Below, one piece after another: positions 13,352 to 24,744 of a stretch of DNA of 64,000 nucleotides. Source of the stretch: Cryptomeria japonica (Eukaryota; Streptophyta; Pinopsida; Cupressales; Cupressaceae). Each line of letters begins with the position of its first letter. Within the stretch, counting starts at the first letter, position 1. The stretch is from the NCBI RefSeq assembly GCF_030272615.1, contig NC_081407.1, forward strand, positions 137,954,897 to 138,018,896, in the 5' to 3' direction. Both the position numbers and the translations under genes were made by a program. Below the pieces are notes generated by a model. The model had not been told where the DNA came from. It made no database searches and saw only the letters and a list, made by a program, of their open reading frames with translations.

Positions 13352-14434
13352 CTACTCTACTGGTTTGACAATAGGAGCTGGTGGATCTTCTTTTATTGCA
13401 ACAAATGCACATCCACTATCTGCTGGATCTTCATTTGAATCATCTATAACACCTTCATCTGCATAGTAACATGACTTATCTCTATTTTTCTTAAATTTGT
13501 ATCTTTGATATTCAAGGTTAGGTTTATATGTTCTTTTTGCTTCCTCCCTTAGTCTTGCATGTCTATCGGGACACCTAGAAGCCATATGACCAACTTTATT
13601 GCAATTCAAACATTTGAAAGTTGCTTTACCTTCGTACTTACTTCCTACTAGACCTTTAGGCATCTAACTTGCAAATAGTGCTTCAATTTCTTCAAGTTAT
13701 TCATTTTCTCTTCTCATATCTTCAAGTTCTTTTGCATAAAGTGCTTTCCAATCAGTTTTGTCAGATGATGATGCTGATGATGATGATGCTTTGAAAGCTA
13801 AATTGGTCTTGACTGTAGCAGCAAGACCAAACTCTTAAAGTGCAAATGTAGAAAGTTTTCCAACCAAGGTATCTCTAGAAACTAATGTATTAGGCATTAT
13901 TCTCAACTCATTAATAGTAGTCACTTTCATTTTGTAAGCCGATGGAAAAGCTCTTAAAACTTTAGAGACAATCTCATCTTCACTTAAAGATCCTCCACAA
14001 CATTGTATTCCTAAAACAATTTCATTAACTCTTTCCATAAATGCAGAATTTCTTTCATCTTCTTCCATTTTTAAATTTTCATATCTGACCCAGTAATATT
14101 CCAATTTTGCAATTTTGACAGTGGTATCTCCTTCATTCAATGTTTCCAGTTTATCCCAAAGAGCTTTAGCAGTAGATTGGTCTGATAATCCCATGATTTG
14201 CTGATCTGATAATACGCTCAGAAGTGCTTCTCTTGCTTTGCAATCATTCTCCAAGTCCTTAGCCAATGTTGGTGTTTGAGGATGATTCGAAGTAGGACCA
14301 ACATAGCCATTCTTAGTAACATCCCATATATCTCATCCAATGCAATTCAGATGTGTTTCCATTCTGATCTTCCAAATACCATAATTAGTTCTATCAAGTT
14401 TTGGATTGTCCTTCCTGAAAATATTTGTTGCCAA
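13352..14434 (-). pseudogene. element 3 gag
   Basis: Capsid-like sequence lies at 14266-13835 (MAKDLENDCKAREALLSVLSD ... CCGGSLSEDEIVSKVLRAFP). The nucleocapsid at 13663-13352 has an intact CCHC knuckle (CLNCNKVGHMASRC). The start codon position near 14434 reads TTG instead of ATG, and stops and frameshifts interrupt the middle. It would have formed the virus-like particle. Confidence 0.85.
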
Positions 14435-14490
14435 AGGATCTCCTCAAGCTATTAGGCTTCCAAAAAAGATGAATTAGCTCTCATATCAAT

Positions 14491-15619
14491 TGTTAGGAAC
14501 CAGGAAGGACAACTGAGACGGGGGGTGAATCAGTTGTAAACTAGTTATATATATATATAAATTATAACCCAAATGCAAATTATTCCAACTTAAACTTAGT
14601 GTCGGTAAACCAAACTTAAGTGTCGGTAAAATAGATTAACAGTTATAGCAATACTAGTTTAACTTAATGCATGAAACAGAAAGAGAAACAACATCCACAA
14701 CACATGCCATAGAGATTTTGATGTGGAAACCCTATAAGGGGAAAAACCACGGTGGGAAACCTTACCCACAATCAGATGATACTACTGCAGATAGTAAGTG
14801 TGTACAAATGGGGTCTGGACATGCAAAAAGGCCAACCGCCTAGAGCTCACTGCTCAATCACAAAATAGGAGTCACACTTACTACAGTTGGATGGTTAAAT
14901 CCAATAACAATGTACTACCTGAGACTAACATCTGTAATGTTGGATTCAATATCGATTTAAGCTCTGAACATGAATGTCAAACACCTTCATAACCTTCCTT
15001 CAACCTTCAGATAATGTCTACGTGATTTGCACAAGGATCTACTTATTTTTGCTCTTCAATATTCACACACATTCATACAATACCATGCCATGATCTTCAA
15101 TAAGATCTTACAATTATTTATACAAAACCTAAGACCTATACATGACGTCAGCTCACTAAAGATATTACAATTAAATCAATTACAAATAAGTCTTGATGCG
15201 ATACAACATGTCGGCTTCAATACAATATACAATCAGTAAACCATTTCCAAGACGTGTCGTGTTGATCTAGAATAGATATCATGTATCGGTCCATAACCTA
15301 GACCTATCTACTAGTAAAGGAAAATCTATCAACCCGATTAGACCAATAAGAAAAACACCAAATCCAAACATCCAATCCATGTCTTTGACATAACCAAATG
15401 ATCTTCAGATGATAACAAGTTATCATCACTGTTGGTGAACCATATACTGGTGATTGTGCATAAGCCACTAACCATGCCGATGAACACAATGTGTCGGAAC
15501 AACAATGAACCAATATAACCATAGTGCCAAATCAACAATGTAGAACTCCAAGAAGATAAGTGTTGACATCAATGACAAAACCAATGCAACACATGACAAA
15601 GTCATCCATAATACGAACA
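14491..15619 (-). repeat. 5' LTR of element 3
   Basis: It matches 8874-9993. The flanking primer binding site (about 14477-14489) is degraded, reading TTGATATGAGAG on the minus strand. Confidence 0.9.
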
Positions 15620-16255
15620 TGAACATGAGTGACAAACACCTTCATAACCTTCCTTCAACCTTCAGATAATGTTTGTGTGATTCGCACAATTATCTTCTTA
15701 TTTTCACTCTTCAATATTCACACACACTCATACCATACCATGATCTTCAATAAGATCTTACAATTATTTATACAAAACCTAAGATCTATACATGAGGTTG
15801 GCTCACTAAAGATATTACAATTAAATCAATTATAAATAAGTCTTGATGCAATACAACATGTCGGCTTCAATACAATATCCATTTAATAAACCATTTCCAA
15901 GATGTGTCATTCAGATCTAGAATATATATCATGTGCTGGTCCATAACCTAGACCTATCTCCCGGTAAAGGCAAATCTGTCAACCCGATTAGACCAATAAG
16001 AAAAACACCAAATCCAAAAATCCAATCCATGTCTTCGACATAACCAAATGATCTCCAGATGATAACAAGTCATCATCACTGTCAGTGAACAATATAACCT
16101 ATCGATGAACATATATCGGTGATTGTGCATAAGCCACTAACCATGCTGGTGAACACAATGTGTCAATTCAATAATGTTGACCTCCAAGAAGATAAGTGTT
16201 GACATCAATGACAAAACCAATGCAACACATGATGAAGTCATCCATAATACCAACA
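15620..16255 (-). repeat. 5' LTR of element 2, part 2 (U3 side)
   Basis: It continues the LTR cut at 8873, begins with the duplicated TGAAC, and ends CCAACA followed by CCTAC, the target duplication of element 2. Confidence 0.9.
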
Positions 16256-16434
16256 CCTACATGTGTAGGCCCCTTATATGTAATATTTATTCATCTAATT
16301 AGTGGATAGATATTGTGGGTCACCAATCCCACTGTGTTTCCTCTTTGAGGTTTTCCACGTATAAATCTCTGGTGTTATGGGTGTTCATATTTGTGGTTGC
16401 ACTATTACTTGTTGTTATTTTCTTTTATGCATAC
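16256..16434 (+). repeat. LTR of copia remnant 1a, part 2
   Basis: It begins CCTACATGTGTAGG, matches the sister LTR from about 18961 onward (CCCCTTATATGTAATATTT, then the GTGGG/CCCAC hairpin), and breaks off at about 16434. The last roughly 110 bp of the LTR are replaced by RT coding sequence. Confidence 0.85.
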
Positions 16435-17663
16435 CAGTTTCTTTTGTTGGAACTAAATGGTTTTTTAGGAATAAATTGAATGAAGATGGACAAGTTGTGA
16501 GGAACAAGGCTAGATTGGTTTGCAAAGGATATTCTCAGAAGCAAGGAATTGATTATGATGAAAATTTTGCTCCAGTAGCAAGGATTGAAGCTGTGAGATT
16601 ATTTCTTGCTTATGTTTCCCATAAGAAATACAAGGTTTATCAGTTGAATATTAAGTGTGCATTTCAGAATGGATATCTTGAAGAGGAAGTCTACATTGAG
16701 AAGCCTAATGGATTTTCTCTTTCAGATGACAATAACATGGCTTGCAGATTGAGGAAAGCTTCATATGGATTGAAGCAATCCCCTAGAGCTTGGTATGCCA
16801 GATTGGACAAATATCTTTTGAAGCTTGGTTTCACTAAAGGTAATATTGACAATAACTTGTATTACAAGATCATTAATGATGACATATTGATTGTTGAGGT
16901 ATTTGTTAATGATATCATTTTTGGATGTGAAGAAAATTTATGTATGGAATTCTCTGATAATATGAAGAATGAATTTGAGATGTCTATGATTGGAGAAATG
17001 AGATTTTTCTTAGGTTTGTAGATTACTCTGATTGATAAAGGTATTTTCATTTGTCAAACTAAGTATGTTAGAGATTTGTTGAAGAAATTTGGTATGGAAA
17101 ATTCTAAACCGGTTGGTACTCCTATGGGTATAAGTGAGAAATTGACAAAGAAAGATGTATTGGCTCTGGTAAATCCTACAAGGTATAAATCTATGATTGA
17201 AGGTCTATTATATTTGACTCAGACTAGACCGGATATAATGAATGCAGTTTGTATTGTATCAAGATATCAGAGTGATCCAAGAGAGAATCATGAGAGTGTA
17301 GTGAAAAGTATTTTTAGATATCTACAAGGAACAACTGAATATGGTTTGTGGTATCCTAAAGATGATGACTTTACACTATGTGCATATACAGATGCAAATT
17401 GGGCTGGAGATATAGATGACTGAAAAAACACATCCGGTGGAGCTTTCTTTCTTGGAAAGAAACTTATTTCATGGATCAACAAGAAACAATCATGTACTTG
17501 TTTATCTACTATTGAAGCTGACTATGTTGTTGTTGCTACTAGATGTACACAAGTTCTATGTATGAAGCAAATGTTGAAAGATATCTTCACTAAACCTTTG
17601 CCTAAGGATCATTTGAGTACTTTAGAGATAGATTGGGGGTCTCTACCAGAGGTAGAGACTTAA
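16435..17663 (+). pseudogene. copia 1b pol remnant: RT and truncated RNase H
   Basis: It starts mid-RT ([18 protein letters not shown]) and runs through [19 protein letters not shown] to the active-site block. There FVDD has become FVND (VFVNDIIFG), losing a catalytic Asp, and the frame stops at 17019. The C-terminal RT continues at 17076-17423 (KPVGTPM ... FRYLQGTTEYGLWYP). RNase H is shortened: MKQMLKDI joins directly to FTKPLPK near 17580. The lost segment (about 90 residues in sister copies) is bounded by AGATATC on both sides, so a deletion between short direct repeats is likely. The stop is at 17661-17663. Confidence 0.88.
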
Positions 17664-18030
17664 GTGATGTTGATTGGAATCAGTCTAGTATGCATTATCA
17701 TAAATATGATTCATTTCAGGTTGATGAGTTGGTGCTACTACTCAGGGGGAGTATTCATCTGTGTGGTTTAGAGGATCTATGGTTTTTCTTTGATGCTTAT
17801 TTCAGATTTCTGGCATTGATGTCAAAGGGGTAGAGAATACATGTAAAAAACAAAGCTTAATAGAGATATCGGTTACAGGGGGAGCTTGGTCTATGGATGG
17901 TTAATTGGTTGAGAACTTCATTGATATATCATTTGTTGGGTGTCTTCCATTGGGGGAGACTTGTTTGGCATTTCTTGCCATTTGGATGTTTTTCACATCT
18001 AGTGTTGCCATCAATGCCAAATGGGGAGAT
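17664..18030 (+). other. copia 1b 3' untranslated segment
   Basis: This non-coding segment contains CTCAGGGGGAG (about 17742), CAAAGGGG (about 17824), CAGGGGGAG (about 17877), TTGGGGGAGAC (about 17951) and the LTR-adjacent tract AAATGGGGAGA (about 18019-18029). Confidence 0.7.
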
Positions 18031-19239
18031 TGTTGGAAATTTGGAGGAATTGATTATGTGTTGCATTGATGTTTGCCATTGATGTCAACACTAGCTTGTT
18101 TGGTTGTCTACTGAGTTCCGGTAGAGTGGTTGTATTGTGATGTTGATCTGGAGATCATCTCTGGTATTCTCCGATACATTCAGTTTGGTGGAATTGGTTT
18201 GGTTCAATCATTCATGTGCATGTCACATTCAGTTGGTTTAGGATTTGGTGATCCAGAAGCTATCATATGTTCTAGCGAGCCTTTTGGTTACAAGTAAGGA
18301 TTTTTACGACATAGCTTTGTTGAAGATCTTTTGATGGATTTGATAAGTGGTGATGGTGCGGTTTGTAGAAGATTCTTAGGATGATGATGGTTATCTTGTT
18401 CGTGTTCCAGTTGATCGGTGGTGTTTCATTTGGATTATGATGACCTATTTTAGGTATGGTGCTATTATGTGTTATTCTCTTAGGTTATGGATCAATTTAT
18501 GTAACGTGTTGGTGGATGCTCCCGATGCATTACTGGTTGGATTTATTGTTTGGTTAATGTTGTTTCGTTCTCTGGCTGACTTGGGTTATCATTGGTTTGC
18601 GGGCTTATGTAATGGATTTATCATATTATCTTTTAGGTGGCCGACCTAATTGTTTAGGTCCCAGGTTGATATAAATATGATGTAAGATCTCTTTGTAGAT
18701 CATGTGAGTGTGGTTATGGGATTATCTATGTGCGAATAATGTTGTAATCATATGCAGAGGTTTTGGTTGATCATAGGTGATCAAATTGGATTTGTGTAAG
18801 AGGTTTAAGACCTCCAACATTGAGCTTAACTGGAACTATACTCAAGCATAAGAGATGCTATTCTTGCAGTTCACTCTTCTTTCTGGATTGTATTCCAAAG
18901 ATCTCTGTAGTTAGTGAGGCTCCTTTTGTGATGAGCAATGCGCTCTAGGTTGTTGGGCTTCCTGCATGTGCAATCCCCTTATATGTAATATTTAATCATC
19001 TAATTAGTGGATAGATATTGTGGGTCACCAATCCCACCATGGTTTTTCCTCTTTGAGGTTTTCCACGTATAAATCCTTGGTGTTATGGTGTTCATATTTG
19101 TGGTTGCACTATTACTTGTTATTTTCTTTTATGCATACTGGTTGCTAAGTGTTTTTGCTAATAAGGTTAAAATTAATCATATCGATAGAACACTGATTCA
19201 CCCCCCCCCCCCCCCTCTTAGTGTTCTTGAATTCCAACA
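18031..19239 (+). repeat. complete LTR of copia 1b
   Basis: It runs from TGTTGGAAATTTGG to ATTCCAACA. A TATA box lies at 18670-18677, and the transcribed part includes the GTGGG/CCCAC hairpin. Near the end is a run of 15 C (19201-19215) followed by CTCTTAG. Confidence 0.9.
18670..18677 (+). promoter_or_regulatory. LTR TATA box
   Basis: TATAAATA lies in the same position as TATAAAA or TATAAATA in the LTRs of elements 2, C and D. It is the probable core promoter of the element. Confidence 0.6.
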
Positions 19240-20883
19240 ATAAGAGTTAGTATATTTGGGATTTTTGATATCTACAGATGGATTGAAGATGGACCCTGAA
19301 AAGGTAAAAGCAATAGTTGAATAGCCTACACCGGAAAGCATTGGAGAGGTAAGATCATTTCATGGATTGGCTAGTTTCTACTAGAATTTTATCAAAAATT
19401 TCAATTTAGTTTGCAGCCCTATGACTGAGACAATGAGAGGAGATAGGAAATAATTCAAGTGGACAACTAGAGCAAATAAGAGCTTTGAATTGTTGAAGCA
19501 GAAAGTGACTGAGCAGCCTGTGTTAGCTTTACCAGATTTCGACAAAGTATTTCAAGTGGATTGTGCTGCAAGTGGAAATGCAATTGGAGCCGTGTTCAGT
19601 CAGGAAGGAAGAGCAACACCTTATTTCAATGAAAAGTTGAATGATGCAAGGAGATATTCGATGTATGATTGGGAATTTTATGCCATAGTTCAAGCCTTGA
19701 AGAAGTGGAGACATCACTTGTTGCCTAAGGAATTTGTGTTGTAGATCATCAAGCCTTGTAGTATTTGAATAGTTAGAGTATGTTGAAATAGAGACATATG
19801 AGATGGGTAGAGTTTTTGCAAAGTTACACCTTTGTGTTGAAGCATAGGAGTGGGAAGTCAAACAAAGTTGCTAATGCACTGAGTAGAAGGAGGAAATTCC
19901 TGACAGAGATGAGAGTGACAATATTAGGCTTTGAAGAGTTGAAGAGCTTGTATGATGATGACTCAGATTTTGTAGAATCTTGGAAAGCATGCAGAGCACT
20001 GATTATGGTAGATAGAAGTCGGTGGTTAGATTATTTCATTTAGGATGGGATGTTATTCAGAGCAGTTCAGTTGTGTATACCTAAGAGTTCTATGAGGGAG
20101 AATCTGATAAAGGAGAAGCATAGTAGAGGATTAGCCAGACACTTTGGTGTTGACAAAATAGTGGCATTGGTAAGTGAGCATTACTTTTGGCCTCAGATTC
20201 ATAAAGATGTTAGAAAATTTGTATAGAGCTATAGAATTTGTTATATTGCAAAAGGTAGTAGTTAGAATGTGGGATTGTATAAGCCTTTGACAATACTAGA
20301 GAGACCTTGGAAGGACATAAGCATGGATTTCATACTTGGATTGCCTAAGACACAAAGAGGGAATAATTCTATATTTGTGGTGGTGGATAGATTCTCAAAG
20401 ATGACTCATTTCATACCTTGTAAGAAGACATCAGATGTAGTGCATGTAGTTGACTTATTTTTCAAGGAGGTAGTGAGATTACATGGATTACCTAAGAGCA
20501 TAGTTTCAGATAGAGACAGTAAGTTTGTTGGTTATTTTTGGAGGACACTTTGGAAGAAGATGAAGACAGATCTAAAATTCAATTCCGCTTTTCACCCACA
20601 GACAGATGGACAGACAGAGGTAGTAAACAAAAGATTGGGAAATTTGTTGAGATGCTTAGTTGGAGAGAAAACTAGAAGTTGGGACTTGATCCTTGTGCAA
20701 GTAGAGTTTGCCTACAATAATTCAGTAAACAAGAGTACTAGAATAACACCTTTTGAGATTATTACTGGAGCACACCCTAGGGGTATATTAGACTTGAGGG
20801 ATATCGATAATGAAGACAAGAGGAGTGTAGAAGAAGAAGAATTTGTAGATCACATGAAGGCCTTACATATTTAGGTTAAGTAG
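19240..20883 (+). pseudogene. Ty3/gypsy chromovirus pol, part 1: RT end, RNase H, integrase core
   Basis: It begins inside RT (STDGLKMDPEKVKAIV, then RSFHGLASFY). RNase H follows (ALPDFDKVFQVDCAASGNAIGAV ... EFYAIVQALKKWRHHLLPKEF), then KHRSGKSNKVANALSRR. The integrase core at 20269-20874 has D in SMDFILGLPK, D in VSDRDSKF and E in DGQTEVVN, the gypsy DDE set. The integrase zinc domain near 20100-20260 is decayed, with several TAG codons. Upstream RT, protease and gag are absent. The frame is cut at 20883 by an inverted LTR and resumes at 21659. Confidence 0.9.
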
Positions 20884-21653
20884 TGAAGCAGTCACCAACT
20901 AGGAGAGATCTCAAAGAGATCAGTCCAGACCGATCAGCAAGAGTAAACAAAATGGAAACACAGGGACATGATGGAGGCAATGCATAACAAATTGAATTTT
21001 ATCATGAAAATTGATTACAACCAACTGGTAGCAACCAGGTTATAAAAACTGGCTCACAGGCCTGCTAAAACATGCTCTGAATATAAAACAGGTCACAACT
21101 GGGACCTCAAATATTAAGATCTATTTTCTATGGTTAGTCTAACTTCTTGATTACATTCTAATGCTCTATTACAATGATTTATATGATCCAAGGGGATCCA
21201 GTCGGTCCAAAAAGGGATCAAAACCCAAAGAACAAGACCTAGTGTGCAAAACCAACAAGGTCGGCCTCTGCCAAAGAAATTCCTCTGGAAAATCCAAAGG
21301 ATGAAGTTTAGATCATAGAAAAAGGTCAGCCACATGCTAAGGAACATCAAATCAATGCTCAGGGATCCGCAAGCTATGGAAGGGATCCGATAGTTCACCA
21401 ATGCAAATAGGTCTAGGCAATCGGTAACAGAAAACTGTCTTGAAAACCAGTAGGATAACTTGCCAAAAAATGATACAAATGCTCCATGGTTTGGAAATAA
21501 GGATGATGATCAGGTCTTCAAGCAAAATCCAACTCCATAGGTTCCGGTGAGCCAAAACTGGGACACACAGAAAGAAATGTTGAAACTGCAAATAGAAAGG
21601 AAATATTTTTGGTTGATGCAAGATTGCTATGAACCGGGGATGCTCCTGCATCA
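20884..21653 (-). repeat. solo LTR of the same gypsy family, inserted in antisense
   Basis: On the minus strand it starts TGATGCAGGAGCATCCCCGG and ends GACTGCTTCA, perfect LTR termini. It aligns in reverse with 22148-22854: shared blocks include CAGAGGCCGAC, GATGGAGGCAATGC and TCATGAAAATTGATT. It interrupts integrase between VK(Q) and HLEDMN. The flanks AGTAG and AACAT can both derive from AGCAG, the expected codons here. No internal sequence remains, so LTR-LTR recombination probably removed it. Confidence 0.85.
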
Positions 21654-21658
21654 AACAT

Positions 21659-22150
21659 CATTTAGAGGATATGAATAACAATTATAAGGAGAAAGTAGAT
21701 GAGAAGAAAAGACATAAGGAATTTGAAGTTGGCGATGAAGTGATGGTGTATCTGAGAAAAGAAATATTTTCAGTTGGAATATTTAACAAGTTGCGGATGA
21801 AGAAGTTTGGACCTTGCAGGATCTTGAAGAAATTTAGTTCCAAAAATGCATATGAAGTGGAGCTACCAAATAGTTTGAGTATTTCACCTATATTCAACAT
21901 CGTAGACCTATATCAGTACCATGAATCAGAATTTAGTGAAGACAGTATTGTAGACTTGGAGAAACAGTCACATCAGAAGGAACTAGATCGGATTGAAGAC
22001 ATTTTGGATAGTAGGATTGGGCATAGTACCCAAAGCAATCAGTACAAGGAGTATCTTGTGAAATGGAAGGATAGACTAGTTGAATATTCATCTTGGATTT
22101 TTCAACAAGAGGTGGAATGCCTTGGTTTTCCTCTGACTCCAACAAACTGA
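21659..22150 (+). pseudogene. gypsy pol, part 2: integrase C-terminus and chromodomain
   Basis: HLEDMNNNYKEKVDEKKRH continues the interrupted integrase. The GPY/F-like region follows (GPCRILKKFSSKNAYEVELP ... ISPIFNIVDLYQYHE), then a chromodomain of about 50 residues (DRIEDILDSRIGHS ... EYLVKWKDRLVEYSSW). In chromoviruses this domain is thought to guide integration toward particular chromatin marks. The stretch is open for about 170 residues. Its stop TGA (22148-22150) is formed by the first bases of the LTR. Confidence 0.88.
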
Positions 22151-22854
22151 TTGGATCAACCAAAAACATTTCTTTTCAATTTGTTTTTGGTTTTGCAATT
22201 TCAACATTTCTTTTTACATTTTCTCACCGAATCTTGTGGAGTTGGATTTTTCTTGTGAACATGGTTATCTTCCTTATTCCTAAGCTACGGGACATTTGGA
22301 TTTTTTTTTCGACAAGTTATCACTTCTAGATTCTGAGACAATTTTCTGGCTTAGAACATCGGATCCTTTCCGTAGCTTGCGGAGCCCCAGTTCTTTGATT
22401 CCAATGTTCCTTGGCATGTGGCCAACCTTCCCTTTTATCCACACTTCTTCCTTTGGATTTTCTGGAGGATTTTCTTTAGCAGAGGCCGACTTGGTGGTTT
22501 TACACGTTTGATCATGTTCATCATTGTTTGATTCTTCTTGGGCCAACTAAATCCCTCTAAACCATATAAATCAGTGTAATTAAGCATCATAAATCATTAG
22601 AGAGAATATAGAAGATATATCCTAAGATTTAGAGGTCTGGAGTTGACTGATTCTGTAATTGAGCATGTATGTAGCAGGCCAGTGAGCTAAATATAGTAGC
22701 CTGGATGTTACTAGTTATTTGCAATCAATTTTCATGATCTAATTCATTCAGTTTTGCATTGCCTCCATCATCTTGTCTCACTTTTGTTGTGTTTACTCTT
22801 GTTGCACGTTCTTGATAGATCTGATTAAGGTCCCTCCTAACTATGACTGCACCA
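22148..22854 (+). repeat. 3' LTR of the gypsy remnant
   Basis: It aligns with the reverse complement of 20884-21653. About 30 bp are missing near the start: TGAT is followed directly by TGGATCAACC. It ends GACTGCACCA where the sister has GACTGCTTCA. No polypurine tract is visible just upstream, so a small deletion at the pol/LTR junction is likely. Confidence 0.8.
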
Positions 22855-24744
22855 AAATATATCTACTTATTAAACCTTAATCAATATCACAAATATTTCC
22901 ATGCAACATAGAGTTGAGCAATACAAAAATAAATTTTCATTGATTTAACATGTCATGACATTTATTTAATCTCTATTACACTTACACTAGAAAATATGGT
23001 GAAGAAGGATATTAAGAAGAAACCTATCATTTTATGCTATATAAGTGATGCAAGAGCATCTAGGTTGTAAGAGCAATCTTACATCACCCAAAAATACTAT
23101 TTTATTTTCAATAATGGCTAAAAATGGTAGTGTTACTATTTTTAATAAATTGTCATTTATGCACGTATGGACATAAAAACTTACATAAACCTCTAGAATG
23201 GTGAAAGGAAGAAAGTGATGAAGAAATCAGTTCATTATCATTTATCATTTCTAAGATATTAATATTTTTATTTTTCAAATATTTTATAAAAATATTCAAA
23301 AGTCAAATTTGAGGCACCTAGAGGTTTTGAATGGGCCCAAAAATTGGTCAAAAATCAAAGTTTTCCTTAACAATCACATTTCATGTACAATCATATCTCT
23401 GAGAGATTTCCAATGATATATGATAGTTGAAAATCCAACAGTCAGATCAAAAGTTATGACCTTGAGAAGTATTACCAAAACCCACAAAATTCCAAAATAT
23501 CTTCTTGAGCATGATAATGGACAGATGGATTTATGGCTCCCAAATGGGAGTTACTCTTTCTAGAATATTCTAGGGTGGTTAACATTTTGGATAAAGAAGG
23601 CAAATGAGATTATTTTCAAAGACAACCCCAATAGTGTAGCTCATGCTCTAATTACAAATTATTGTAATGAGAAAGCCCATGTGGTTGTAGCATGCCATTT
23701 ATGAATGTTGTAATTTTATTTCATTTGAATAATAGAAATCAATTATTTTTTTCTTGCATTTTTTTTCCTTTCTATTTCTCTATTTTTGTTGTGCATTTGT
23801 GTTTGTAAGGGAAGTACCCTTTCATGAATATGACCTTTCAAAATGTTTACAAGAAGACATGTGGTTACAAACATATGCTATCCTAGCTACTCATCTATAA
23901 GTATTCAAGATAACTTTAATGGCAAACTTATTAGCAATTGCACATGAAGCTTTTCTCCTTTGTTATATGAAAATAAAGAGTGACCAACCCTTTTAATCGA
24001 CAAGAAACATTAATATAGATCGAGAGTTACACAAATTCACCATGCCCTAGGTAGAGAATTCCCTTTCAAGATATGCAAGCTTTAAGAAAGTGAGAAATCA
24101 TTATTTGCATTAATGGCCTATATATTTTGAGTGATGAGATAAGAACTATGCCTATGGAAGCTACTGAAAAATGGTCTTAGAGATGGCATGAGAGTTGAGG
24201 TTCTAAGATTGAGCAAATATCATAGTAAAATAGCATCAATCCATTTTGAAACATATAATTTTTGTTTCAAGTGATTTTTCTTGTCCATGTCATCTTGTAC
24301 TAGTGCGTCACCTATATTTTTCATATATTCATTTTATTTGATGGCTTATAAAAAAAAATTAGTTGATATATAATTTATATCAATCCATGTGAGTCCATTT
24401 TGATATATTAAATTTTTGTTTCAAATGATTTTTTAAATTGTTCAATTATGTTTCTTTCTTTCTTACAAAATATTTTCTATTTTTTCCCTCGAATAAATAA
24501 TCTTTATCTTGGTAAGTAAATAATTGTTACAAATATTTTTAGATTTTCATTTTTTTTTAAATGATCAATGTTTATTTTTGGTTATTCATTTTGATAATTA
24601 ATTAAATTTTGAATTCAAAACATGAATTTTCACAGTCTATAATACAAAGTTGGCAAGATTTCTAGATTTGACTTTGAAAAAAAATTATCATCACATTTTG
24701 GGTCATATTCCATGATCCAATATCAGAATGAGATGGATAGAGAA
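22855..24744 (+). repeat. segment X, copy 1, left part
   Basis: This is AT-rich non-coding DNA that aligns with 34885-35503, then 39389-40152, then 60263-60775, and, from about 24231, with 33125-33632. I recognise no protein. From about 24560 to 24744 it holds an inverted copy of the unit that is tandemly repeated on the other side of the inserted copia element (GGTCATATTCCATGATCC against GGATCATGGAGTATGATCC). This gives a foldback-like layout. Confidence 0.75.
23558..23570. promoter_or_regulatory. possible heat-shock element in segment X
   Basis: TTCTAGAATATTC fits the alternating TTC/GAA heat-shock-factor pattern and is identical in copy 3 at 39449-39461. Whether it drives any transcription is unknown. 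Confidence 0.3.

Larger units (their letters stand above)
8874..15619 (-). mobile_element. Ty1/copia element 3, full length, minus strand, nested in element 2
   Basis: It is bounded by TGTTAGGAAC at 8874 and CGAACA at 15619. The flanks TGAAT (8869-8873) and TGAAC (15620-15624) are the target duplication with one later change; uninterrupted sister LTRs read TGAACATGAGT here. It belongs to the same family as element 2, so the family inserted into its own LTR. The minus-strand order is LTR, gag, pol, LTR, with many frameshifts. Confidence 0.92.
2884..16255 (-). mobile_element. Ty1/copia element 2, full length, minus strand, with element 3 nested inside
   Basis: It runs from TGTTAGGAAC at 2884 to CCAACA at 16255 and is flanked by a perfect 5-bp duplication, CCTAC (2879-2883 and 16256-16260). 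Read on the minus strand, the order is 5' LTR (16255-15620 and 8873-8401), primer binding site, gag, protease, integrase, RT, RNase H, polypurine tract and 3' LTR (3939-2884). The 5' LTR is interrupted by element 3. Stop codons and lost catalytic residues show that it is dead. The RT spacing (VFVDDIIFG ... FEMSMI ... FFLGL) resembles the SIRE/Maximus branch of copia; that placement is an inference. Confidence 0.92.
16435..19239 (+). mobile_element. Ty1/copia remnant 1b (partial pol and complete LTR)
   Basis: It is a plus-strand 3' half of a copia element of the same family as 1a. With the LTR at 1978-2883/16256-16434 it forms the order internal, LTR, internal, LTR. This fits either one element whose 5' part was deleted, or unequal recombination between two copies. 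Its LTR end at 19239 abuts gypsy pol, so the copia element probably inserted into the gypsy element, whose 5' half would lie left of this window. Confidence 0.8.
19240..22854 (+). mobile_element. Ty3/gypsy chromovirus remnant with 3' LTR
   Basis: The element is 5'-truncated in RT at the copia LTR junction. It keeps RNase H, integrase, a C-terminal chromodomain and a 3' LTR, and carries an inverted solo LTR of the same family at 20884-21653. The RNase H, integrase, chromodomain order is diagnostic of plant chromoviruses (Tekay/Galadriel/Reina group; the exact clade was not determined). Confidence 0.88.

Noticed and set aside
21114-21654. Minus-strand frames of 95-100 residues with hydrophobic stretches
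   Set aside because: They lie within the inverted solo LTR and match no protein; the 22093-22546 frames are the same sequence in the 3' LTR.
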